Shown here one piece after another: positions 1-7,898 of a stretch of DNA of 34,228 nucleotides (the first letter of the stretch is position 1; each line of letters starts with the position of its first letter). The stretch is from Eubacteriales bacterium (GTDB lineage: Bacteria > Bacillota > Clostridia > Saccharofermentanales > DTU023). The position numbers and the translations under genes are program-made. Location of the stretch: contig JAQWBU010000006.1 in assembly GCA_028706195.1 (NCBI GenBank), positions 1 through 34,228 on the forward strand. Direction: 5' to 3'. Below the pieces are notes generated by a model. The model was not told the DNA's origin and did no database searches. It worked only from the letters and a program-made list of their open reading frames with translations.

Positions 1-617
1 TGTTATTGGATGATTCTATCGATGCCTGCGATGCCGTACGCAATGTGCGCCCCAATTTTGATTTGATTCCGGCAACAATAGACCTGGCCGGAGCGGAGAT
101 TGAACTGGTACCTATGCAGCAGCGCGAGCACAGGCTGCGCAAGTCGCTGGCGGCAGTGCACGATAAATATGATTACATAATCATGGATTGTCCGCCGTCA
201 CTGGGACTTCTCACACTGAATGGCCTGATTGCGGCCGAAGCGGTTTTGGTTCCGGTGCAGGCGGAATATTATGCGTTGGAAGGATTGATGCAGCTCTTTT
301 CAACGATGGACATCGTGCGCAAGACACATAATCCGAAATTGAGATTGGCGGGTGTGTTTATTACTATGTTCGATGTTCGTACCCAGCTGTCACAGCAGGT
401 TAAAGATGAAGTATCCTGGTATTTTGGAGAAAATTTCCTGCAGACGGTAGTGCCGCGAAATGTTCGTCTTAGTGAGGCGCCCAGTCATAGCCAGACCATT
501 TTTGAATATGACAAACGATCAAAAGGAGCCAAAGCCTACGCCAAGTTAACAGACGAACTACTGCAAAAGCTGGAGAGTGACGCCTGGAAGCAGGACAAAA
601 TAGGTCATTTCGATTGA
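1..617 (+). CDS. parA: Chromosome partitioning ATPase ParA/Soj, 5' truncated by window edge
   Basis: Translation has the ParA motif 'YDYIIMDCPPSLGLLTLNGLIAAEAVLVPVQAEYYALEGL' and C-terminal 'VPRNVRLSEAPSHSQTIFEYDKRSKGAKAY'. The N-terminal Walker A lies upstream of the window. parB follows directly. Confidence 0.95.
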   Translation, partial: LLDDSIDACDAVRNVRPNFDLIPATIDLAGAEIELVPMQQREHRLRKSLAAVHDKYDYIIMDCPPSLGLLTLNGLIAAEAVLVPVQAEYYALEGLMQLFSTMDIVRKTHNPKLRLAGVFITMFDVRTQLSQQVKDEVSWYFGENFLQTVVPRNVRLSEAPSHSQTIFEYDKRSKGAKAYAKLTDELLQKLESDAWKQDKIGHFD

Positions 618-666
618 GATATGAATACCGACAATTTAGTCATTGAAGAATAGATGAGGTAAGTGT

Positions 667-1605
667 ATGACTGAAGCAGCTAAGAATAGTAAGACGGAAA
701 ATCCGGAAGAAAGACCTAAACGCAAATCCAGAGGTCTGGGCCGTGGATTAGACGCTCTGTTTGAGCCGGATTCTGTCCGCAGTGATTCAGATATAAGTCC
801 AGATCAGCAGCAAGTGGTCATGATTAATATAAATGATCTTGTGCAGAATCGCGCACAGCCTCGCAAAGATTTTGACCCTGATAAACTGGCGGAGCTGGCT
901 GAGTCCATAAAGAACCAGGGGGTAATACAGCCTTTAATCGTGGCTGCCAATGATACGGGAAAACCGCCGTATACAATTGTAGCTGGCGAAAGACGCTGGC
1001 GTGCGTCGCGTTTAGCCGGTCTGAGCGAAGTGCCATGCCTTGTCCGCCAGCTGGATAATTTGGAGATGCAGCAACAGGCCCTGATTGAAAACGTTGTGCG
1101 TGAGGATCTCAATCCCATAGAAGAGGCTGTCGCCTATGAAGAGCTGGCAAAAGAATACGGAATAACGCAAGAAACGCTGGCACGCGCCTTGGGAAAGAGC
1201 AGGTCCGCCATCAGCAATACGATACGCCTCTTGCAGCTGCCTGATCTGGTCCAGAGCTATGTCAGAAGCGGGCAAATTTCCGCAGGTCATGCCCGCACGC
1301 TTCTTCCGTTGTCTCCGCAGGAACAGGAAGCTACTGCGAAGCTGATCAAAGATAAGCAACTTTCAGTGCGCGAGACTGAGGAATTGGTTAAAAAAATTCT
1401 CAACCCTGTGCAGAAAGTAAAGCCCGGACAAAGTAAAAATAACGCTTTCACACTGCACGCTAAAAAAATGGAAGATGAGATGACGAGAGCAATGGGAACT
1501 AAAGTTCGCATTAACTCCAAAGGGGGGAAAGGCAATATCGTAATCTCCTATTCTTCTGCAGATGAATTAGAGCGTATCATTGATAAAATAATAACGGAAA
1601 GATAG
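667..1605 (+). CDS. parB: Chromosome partitioning protein ParB/Spo0J
   Basis: 'KRKSRGLGRGLDALF', 'IVAGERRWRASRLAGLSEVPCLV', 'ENVVREDLNPIEEAVAYEELAKEYGITQETLARALGKSRSAISNTIRLLQLP'; adjacent to parA. Confidence 0.96.
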   Translation: MTEAAKNSKTENPEERPKRKSRGLGRGLDALFEPDSVRSDSDISPDQQQVVMININDLVQNRAQPRKDFDPDKLAELAESIKNQGVIQPLIVAANDTGKPPYTIVAGERRWRASRLAGLSEVPCLVRQLDNLEMQQQALIENVVREDLNPIEEAVAYEELAKEYGITQETLARALGKSRSAISNTIRLLQLPDLVQSYVRSGQISAGHARTLLPLSPQEQEATAKLIKDKQLSVRETEELVKKILNPVQKVKPGQSKNNAFTLHAKKMEDEMTRAMGTKVRINSKGGKGNIVISYSSADELERIIDKIITER

Positions 1606-1647
1606 CGAACATACGTGCGGATTGCCGACGTTTAAGTTCATAAATAT

Positions 1648-3261
1648 ATGAGAAGTGAATCCAAATCTGAAGACGAGCGATATCGTCACAATAGAAATCT
1701 GAATAGCAATAATAATCCACAAGGCAAATCTCCTTCTCCTCGCAGAATGACTCGCTGGCCCTGGGGTATTATTATCATCTCTTTAAGCGCATTTCTTCTG
1801 GCTGCAACAATTTGGTATATGGGCAACATTGGGGATGTAAGCTTTGAACAGCTGCTTTTTCATATCAAGGTGCCTCTTGAGACCACGGGTTTTAATCCGC
1901 TGAACAGTTTTGCTTTGCAGGCATCAATCGCCGCGCTGCTCGCTGCAGCTATTTATTACATCATTGCCAGATTTATTTTGATAAAACATCGTGTCAGAGT
2001 CAGAAACGTCATACTAATAACGTCCGGAATTCTGCTTTTTGTAATTATCTTTGGACTGGCTCAACTCGGTGTCTTCAGCTACCTTCGCAATCTTTTCCAT
2101 GAATCTGATGGCTGGGAAGGATATTATACCGACCCGGAAAATGTGGAGTTAGTCTTCCCGGAAGAAAAGCGAAATGTTATTTATATCAATCTGGAATCCA
2201 TTGAAACAACTTATGCAGACGAGGTCAACGGCGGCGCCATGCAGCAAAACCTGATTCCAAATCTGACTGAACTCGCACTAGATCCGGATAACATTTCTTT
2301 CTCTCACAGCAAACGCATGGGCGGAGCGAAGCAATTCAACCCTCTCGGCTGGACTGCTGCCAGCCTGGTTGGCCAAATGGGCGGTATTCCACTCAAACTG
2401 CCTATTGCTGATCCCAATGCCTTCAATGCCAGCAACGATGAATATTTGCCTGGTGCGATCATGATCGGCGACATTCTGAAAGAAGAAGGCTATTATCTGG
2501 AAATGATGATGGGTTCCAGCTCACGTTTTGCTTCGCGGGATGATCTCTATGAAATGCACGGTGGATTTGTTATGACCGATTACAGATATTTAGCTCACAA
2601 CGGCTACATTCCGATTGTTAATGGGAAATATGAGTTTGATTTCTGGGGTATTAATGACAGAAAGTTATTCACGATTGCTCAGGAGCGTCTGCTCAAGGTT
2701 TCTCAGCAAGATGAGCCCTTTTTCTTCTCCATACTTACAGTGGACACTCATTTTCCGGATGGATACCAGTATGAAGACAGGGAGAGATTGCATCAAACAA
2801 ATTACGCCAATAGCATCATGTGGTCGGATCGGGATGTTGCTGAATTTGTAGATTGGTGTCTCAGGCAGAGTTTCGCCGATAACACGACTATAATTTTGTC
2901 CGCCGATCACCTTTCAATGGATAAGAGTTTCTTCGCTGAAATCCCCGCAGAGTATCAACGGCGTATTTACAATGTGATTCTGAACTCAGCTCAGGATCTG
3001 CCGCAAGAAAGGCAGTATCAGCGCTTATTTTCAGTCATGGATTTTTACCCCACAACCCTTGCGGCCATGGGTGTTGAGATAGAGGGTGATCGCCTGGCTT
3101 ACGGATGTAATTTATATTCGGATCAGCCCACTTTATATGAAATAATGGGTGAAGCAGAGTTTTCCGATATGCTGGACAGCCTTTCTACTTTCTATAATGA
3201 TAAATTCTTGTATAATATAGAACCAAGCACTAGCCGCCCGAATGCAAAAATACAGCCCTGA
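1648..3261 (+). CDS. Sulfatase-fold membrane phosphoglycerol transferase (MdoB/LtaS-like)
   Basis: N-terminal TM helices, then 'NVIYINLESIETTY', 'GWTAASLVGQMGGIPLKLP' (MdoB-like nucleophile region), 'SILTVDTHFPDG', 'NTTIILSADHLSM'. Confidence 0.85.
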   Translation: MRSESKSEDERYRHNRNLNSNNNPQGKSPSPRRMTRWPWGIIIISLSAFLLAATIWYMGNIGDVSFEQLLFHIKVPLETTGFNPLNSFALQASIAALLAAAIYYIIARFILIKHRVRVRNVILITSGILLFVIIFGLAQLGVFSYLRNLFHESDGWEGYYTDPENVELVFPEEKRNVIYINLESIETTYADEVNGGAMQQNLIPNLTELALDPDNISFSHSKRMGGAKQFNPLGWTAASLVGQMGGIPLKLPIADPNAFNASNDEYLPGAIMIGDILKEEGYYLEMMMGSSSRFASRDDLYEMHGGFVMTDYRYLAHNGYIPIVNGKYEFDFWGINDRKLFTIAQERLLKVSQQDEPFFFSILTVDTHFPDGYQYEDRERLHQTNYANSIMWSDRDVAEFVDWCLRQSFADNTTIILSADHLSMDKSFFAEIPAEYQRRIYNVILNSAQDLPQERQYQRLFSVMDFYPTTLAAMGVEIEGDRLAYGCNLYSDQPTLYEIMGEAEFSDMLDSLSTFYNDKFLYNIEPSTSRPNAKIQP

Positions 3262-3299
3262 TCATAATGGCTGAACAAATGATCGAGAGGATTTAACTG

Positions 3300-3965
3300 A
3301 TGGCACAATCAATTAAGTACCGTTTTGACGAAGTTATGCTCCGCTATGTCAAAGAACTGAGAATTAAGACGACTGCGTTCGGCGGTTATGACAGGGATGA
3401 CGTCTATGAAAAGATTAAAGACCTGATCTCTGAAGCGCGCACTGTCTGTGAAGAAGTCTATGAAGAAGCAGTCAGTGAACTTCAAGACGAGACAGCGGCT
3501 TTGGACGCAGCTCACGAAACAGCAGCTTCAGATATCTCGCTTGATCAGGATCGGATTGATGGTCTTCTGCAGGAGATAGTAGAACTCGAAGCCAGGGTTG
3601 TTGAACTTGAAGCTGTTGAGAGCAAATTGAGTCAGGAAGTTAAAGAGCTTCAAGCTAAGCTTAATTATTTTGATGAGAATGATGAGAAGCTGGAGCGAGC
3701 TAATGAGATCCTGCGTGAAGCTCGTTTAGAGGCTGACAGAATTATTGTTGATGCCAAAGAGAAAGGCGAACAGGAAGTCTTATTGGGTCGTGCCAGAAGC
3801 AGGGCGGAATCAGAAGAGGCTCAAAAGGATCTGGAAGATTTGCGAAAGAAGAGCGAAAAGCTTCGCGAATACCTCAAGAGCGGCGCAGAGATGCAAAAAC
3901 AAATGCAGACCTTCGCTGAGTCTTTTGTTCTGGATGACGATTTAGGTCTGACCAGCAAAGAATAA
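3300..3965 (+). CDS. DivIVA-like coiled-coil protein
   Basis: N-terminal 'KTTAFGGYDRDDVYEKIKDL' resembles the DivIVA 'F..R.GYD..EVD.FL' signature, followed by long Glu/Lys/Leu-rich coiled coil. Confidence 0.7.
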   Translation: MAQSIKYRFDEVMLRYVKELRIKTTAFGGYDRDDVYEKIKDLISEARTVCEEVYEEAVSELQDETAALDAAHETAASDISLDQDRIDGLLQEIVELEARVVELEAVESKLSQEVKELQAKLNYFDENDEKLERANEILREARLEADRIIVDAKEKGEQEVLLGRARSRAESEEAQKDLEDLRKKSEKLREYLKSGAEMQKQMQTFAESFVLDDDLGLTSKE

Positions 3966-3984
3966 TTCTGTTTTTTGCCCGACG

Positions 3985-4025
3985 CATTGAGCCTCTTCAG
4001 GGCTCTTCAGCAAGCCGTTTTTTAA
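3985..4025. terminator. Possible intrinsic terminator between convergent genes
   Basis: GAGCC-tcttcag-GGCTC hairpin with T-rich stretch downstream, between DivIVA-like (+) and tpl-like (-) genes. Confidence 0.35.
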
Positions 4026-4052
4026 ACTTTAATTTTCACAGCTATATTTAGC

Positions 4053-5498
4053 TCACAGCGAGTCGCCGAAATCCGACCTGAAACGCGCGACTAGTTTTTC
4101 CTGCCAGTCAGAGACGGCTTCCAGTTCTCCTGTGAAGAAACGTAAAATCTTGGGTTCTCTCGTGAAACGAAGCCCTGCAATCAGCTCTCGGTTTTGCCAC
4201 AGCCAGTGTACACGGTCGATGCAGTATTTAATCTGACTCAAGGTGAAGACTCGACGGGGCACAGCCAGGCGGAGAAGCTCCATCGAGGCATGGGCTTCAC
4301 TGCCATCTGCATGGCGATCTTCACTCAGCGTACCTCTTTCCATACCACGGATACCGCCTGCGATGAATAACGCAGAAGCCAGTGCGGCTGCCGGATATTC
4401 ATCAGAAGCAATGTGGGGAACAAATTCCTTAGCATTCAGATGACAACCTAAACCGCCGGCAGGTGTAACTACCGGCACCCCCAGTTTTGTCAGTTCCTCG
4501 ACCATATAGCGAATGAATTCAGGGCCTTGAGAAATGACGGATTCATCCATGGACTCTTCGAGCCCTACAGTAATTGCAGCCATTTCCCGCACCGACATAC
4601 CGCCATAAGTTAAAAATCCCTCATTCAAAACGATCAACTCCTGAAGAGGGTTGACCAGAGGGCTTTCTCTTAAAGCTATACCGCCACCCCTGGCGAAACC
4701 GAATTTCCTGGCGGAAAAGTAGATAATGTCGCAGCAGTCAGCAATAGCTCTCATGATCTCCCGAACAGACATCTCGCGACAGTTTGTCTCTCTGCTTTTA
4801 ATAAAATATAAATTATCCTGAACTAATGATGCATCAAGGACTAAAGGCACGTCATGTTCGCGACAGATCCCGGAGCATTCCTGCAGGTTGGCCAGGGAGA
4901 ACGGCTGACCGCCAATTAAGTTAGTGCCTGCCTCCATGCGTACAAAGGGAATATTTCTCTCACTATTTTTCAAAAGTGTTCGCAGAGCATCGTTGTCCAT
5001 GTTTCCTTTAAATGGCTTATCGCTGGTGTACACTTCGCCTTCTGCACACAGCAACTCCAGTACTTCGCCGCCGCAGCGCACAATGTGCGCTCTGGTCGTT
5101 GTGAAGTGGTAGTTCATGGGAATGAGATCACCGGGCCTGACTAATAAGTCTGCCAGAACCTTCTCACAACCGCGACCCTGGTGGGCCGGCAAAAAGTGCT
5201 CCATGCCAAAGAGATCCTGGACTTTTGCCTCTAATTGGAAAAATGTCTCGCTACCGGCATAAGCATCATCCGCATCCATCATGGCAGACTGCTGCTTGTC
5301 ACTCATGGCATTGACGCCACTGTCCGTCAGCATGTCCAGGAAGACATCCCGGTTTTTCAATAAATACAGGTTATTATGTGCTTCTTGCAGTTTACTTAAC
5401 CTTTCTTCAACCGGAAGCAGCTCCAATTTCTGGACTATGCGCACCTTGTGACGCTCCAGAGGTATCATCTCTCCACTAAATAAACGAATTTCCTGCAT
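4053..5498 (-). CDS. tpl: Beta-eliminating lyase, tyrosine phenol-lyase-like (tryptophanase/TPL family)
   Basis: 'MLTDSGVNAMSDKQQSAMMDADDAYAGSETFFQLEAKVQDLFG' is close to TPL. TPL-type residues: 'FTTTR' (TnaA has FDTTQ), 'MERG' and 'LRFFT' near the C-terminus. The ORF track starts at TTG 5513; the ATG at 5498 behind GGAGG is more likely. Confidence 0.85.
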   Translation of the reverse strand: MQEIRLFSGEMIPLERHKVRIVQKLELLPVEERLSKLQEAHNNLYLLKNRDVFLDMLTDSGVNAMSDKQQSAMMDADDAYAGSETFFQLEAKVQDLFGMEHFLPAHQGRGCEKVLADLLVRPGDLIPMNYHFTTTRAHIVRCGGEVLELLCAEGEVYTSDKPFKGNMDNDALRTLLKNSERNIPFVRMEAGTNLIGGQPFSLANLQECSGICREHDVPLVLDASLVQDNLYFIKSRETNCREMSVREIMRAIADCCDIIYFSARKFGFARGGGIALRESPLVNPLQELIVLNEGFLTYGGMSVREMAAITVGLEESMDESVISQGPEFIRYMVEELTKLGVPVVTPAGGLGCHLNAKEFVPHIASDEYPAAALASALFIAGGIRGMERGTLSEDRHADGSEAHASMELLRLAVPRRVFTLSQIKYCIDRVHWLWQNRELIAGLRFTREPKILRFFTGELEAVSDWQEKLVARFRSDFGDSL

Positions 5499-5544
5499 GT
5501 CTCTTTCCTCCAAATATTAGTTTTGTCGATGGCCATGGCGGGAG

Positions 5545-5835
5545 GATCCGGAAAAAAGAAAAACGTCCATCCTGCTATGGCGCAAGAGGACGTCATGAGA
5601 CGTGTTACCACCTCTGTTCACTTTCAACTCACATTGAAAGCCTCGACAGGTTCTCCACACTGAACAGATTTCTGTGCTTTTAAACCTTAACGCTGTTACG
5701 GGCGCACCCGTCGTCTCCTACTCTTAGTTCAGGACGCTGCTCCGGAGATGTATTCGCTCTGCTTTGACTTAATGCCTCGCACCACCCGGCATCTCTCTGA
5801 AAGTCTCGATACAAAGTTACTTCTTCTCCATCACT
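5545..5835 (-). ncRNA. T-box leader RNA with UAC (tyrosine) specifier, upstream of tpl-like gene
   Basis: Reverse complement shows Stem I (GGAGAAGAAGUAACUUUG...GACUU UCAGAGAGAUGCCGGGUGGUGCGAGGCAUU AAGUC...CAAAG...GCGAAUACAUCUCC), specifier GAA-UAC-A at 5750-5752, T-box core AGAGGUGGUAACACG (5600-5616), and terminator ACGUCC...GGACGUUUUUCUUUUUU. Confidence 0.92.
5551..5596 (-). terminator. T-box-controlled intrinsic terminator
   Basis: Reverse complement 'gacgtcctcttgcgccatagcaggatggacgtttttctttttt': ACGTCC/GGACGT stem followed by a T-tract, directly 3' of the T-box core. Confidence 0.85.
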
Positions 5836-5851
5836 GCATTTGCTTGAAAGA

Positions 5852-5880
5852 AAGATATCACATGCAAAATTATTTGTAAA
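5852..5880 (-). promoter_or_regulatory. Candidate sigma-A promoter for the T-box/tpl transcript
   Basis: Minus strand -35 TTTACA (5875-5880), 17-nt spacer, -10 TATCTT (5852-5857), just upstream of Stem I. Confidence 0.5.
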
Positions 5881-5889
5881 GCGAAGTGT

Positions 5890-6231
5890 TTACTCAGCAT
5901 CCGGAGGGAAAAAGACACAGAGCCAGAGGCAGGGATCGGACGTGCGTGTCACCTTATGCCTGCGGCCTGCTTCCAAATGGAAAAAATCACCGCTGCTTAG
6001 AGCTATAGTGTGGCCGTGCTCGTCTGGAAAAGTGATTTCAGCTTCTCCGACCAGAACTATGACCCACTCGTCATCGTCCTGGTCATAAACCACACTGGTC
6101 TGACCCTGGGAAAGAATGCGAGTTATACGCACAGAGCTCTTGCTCAGCAAGTCTTCGTCCCGTTCAAAGCGGCTTGCATCCGGCAGTCTTTGGAATATAT
6201 TAGTTAATTGATCCTTATCCACGAAACCCAA
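5890..6231 (-). CDS. Cupin-domain protein
   Basis: 'SVVYDQDDDEWVIVLVGEAEITFPDEHGHTIALSSGDFFHLEAGRRHKV' is a small cupin beta-barrel signature. Confidence 0.85.
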   Translation of the reverse strand: MGFVDKDQLTNIFQRLPDASRFERDEDLLSKSSVRITRILSQGQTSVVYDQDDDEWVIVLVGEAEITFPDEHGHTIALSSGDFFHLEAGRRHKVTRTSDPCLWLCVFFPPDAE

Positions 6232-6306
6232 CTTTCATTTTTTATCTATATGTATTTTAGCTTATAATTGCTGTATCTTATGATCAAGTAATTTTTGGAG
6301 GTGATT

Positions 6307-6759
6307 ATGCCGGAAAAAAAGATTGAAATCAGACCGATTGAATATGGCAGTGATGATTATAATCAGACTCTTTATCTGCGACACGAGGTACTGCGCAGAC
6401 CCTGGGGCAAGTCGATTGCGGAGGATGAACTTGAGCACGAAGTCAATGATTTGCTGATAGGTGCTTTCGACGGTGACAAACTTGTCGGCTTCGGATCTTT
6501 GCTCTTCCTGGAAGGCGATACCGGCCAGGCCCGCTACATGACAGTTGCCGAGGACTATCAGATTCACGGCATCGGTGCCCGCATTTTGCAGGCAATTGAG
6601 CAAGCTGCCCGTGATGCCGGCAAAAGTAAAATGATTCTTAACGCCAGAGAAAAGGCCATCCCGTTTTATGAGAAACAAGGCTATACCTTGATAAGTGAGC
6701 TCGAAGTTCCGCCTCACATCCCGATTCCGCATGCAATGATGGAAAAAGAGTTACTATAA
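6307..6759 (+). CDS. GNAT family N-acetyltransferase
   Basis: 'ARYMTVAEDYQIHGIGARILQAIEQAARDAGKSKMILNAREKAIPFYEKQGY'. Start taken at the ATG 6307 after GGAGGTGATT. Confidence 0.9.
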   Translation: MPEKKIEIRPIEYGSDDYNQTLYLRHEVLRRPWGKSIAEDELEHEVNDLLIGAFDGDKLVGFGSLLFLEGDTGQARYMTVAEDYQIHGIGARILQAIEQAARDAGKSKMILNAREKAIPFYEKQGYTLISELEVPPHIPIPHAMMEKELL

Positions 6760-6803
6760 GGATTTGGATATTCTGTTTTCCTGGGAACGGTATTGGAGGA
6801 ATA

Positions 6804-7898
6804 ATGTTACTTGATGTCAATAACATAGTACTTACAAAAGAATATGATGATTTTATAGCTAGGTCTGACTTTGGGAATTTTTATCAAAGCAGGCAATGGT
6901 CAGAGGTGAAAAACACCTGGAAACACTACTATTTTTATTTAAAGGATCAGGGCGAAATCTGCGCAGCAATGTCCGTACTGTCGATCTCAGACAGTATTGC
7001 CGGGAAAGAGTTCTTCTATGCTCCCCGTGGTCCTGTCTGTGACCTGCATGATCTTAAAACCGCCCGAACTTTAATTGAAGAAGTTAAAGAATTTGCTTCA
7101 AAAAGCAATGCCTTCCTTCTGCGCATAGACCCGGAAGTGGCTCACGACGACGAACTTGTCAGTCAATACGCTAACGAAGGACTACATTTTTCGAAAAATC
7201 CTGCTTTGACCAGCCAGCCTCTGATGAGTCTTATCCTCGAAATCAAGGGACGCAGTGCCGCTGAAATCTTATGGGATTTCGATAAAGGTACACGTTATGA
7301 AATACGCAGTTCCTATCGTAAAGGAGTTGAACCTTACGTCGGTGGACGCGAGGATATGGAAGCGTTCTACAAATTGATTGTTGAGATGTCCGAGAACAAG
7401 TCTATCGGTCATCGCCCTTTGGATTATTACTATCGAATCTATGACTCATATAGCAAAACCTCACGCCTGCATTTTGCCCGTTTCGAGGACGAGCTGCAGG
7501 CAGGTGCTATGCTGATAGGCTGTAACAGGACTCTGACCTATCTCTACGGCGCCGATCCCCTTCACATCAAGAAAAATCAGAGTGCGTTAATACAGTTTGA
7601 GAATATTACGCACGCAATTAATGCAGGCTATGACTTTTACGATATGGGAGGAATTTTCAGCTGCGACATTAACGACGGTTTGTATCAATTCAAGCGCAAA
7701 TTCACTGAGGACAATATCGTGCACTGGATCGGCAATCTGGATATCGTGCTTGATCAGGAAGCCTATAAGAAATATTACGCATACCACATGGAACATTTTG
7801 ACTGGTCAATAGTTGATGTTTCCAAAGAAGAATTTGAAAAAACCCGGCATGGAGGAGAATATGCACTTATTTGCGAAAAAAGAAATCGATCAATCTAA
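6804..7898 (+). CDS. FemAB-family peptidoglycan bridge aminoacyltransferase
   Basis: 'FGNFYQSRQWSEVKNTW', 'FFYAPRGPVCD', 'RYEIRSSYRKGVEPYVG', 'YDFYDMGGI...GLYQFKRKFTED'. Confidence 0.88.
   Translation: MLLDVNNIVLTKEYDDFIARSDFGNFYQSRQWSEVKNTWKHYYFYLKDQGEICAAMSVLSISDSIAGKEFFYAPRGPVCDLHDLKTARTLIEEVKEFASKSNAFLLRIDPEVAHDDELVSQYANEGLHFSKNPALTSQPLMSLILEIKGRSAAEILWDFDKGTRYEIRSSYRKGVEPYVGGREDMEAFYKLIVEMSENKSIGHRPLDYYYRIYDSYSKTSRLHFARFEDELQAGAMLIGCNRTLTYLYGADPLHIKKNQSALIQFENITHAINAGYDFYDMGGIFSCDINDGLYQFKRKFTEDNIVHWIGNLDIVLDQEAYKKYYAYHMEHFDWSIVDVSKEEFEKTRHGGEYALICEKRNRSI

Noticed and set aside
804-1118. 104-aa minus ORF antisense to parB
   Set aside because: Overlaps a clearly coding, conserved gene; no family signal.
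1606-1647. GAAC...ACGT...ACGT...GTTC imperfect repeat after parB
   Set aside because: Short and interrupted, no T-tract; not supportable as a terminator or parS.
5840-6207. Plus-strand ORFs 5840..6088 and 6010..6207
   Set aside because: Antisense to the cupin gene, with low-complexity, non-family-like translations.
6262-6732. 156-aa minus ORF antisense to the GNAT gene
   Set aside because: The plus strand has a convincing GNAT motif and SD; the antisense frame is a codon-bias artefact.
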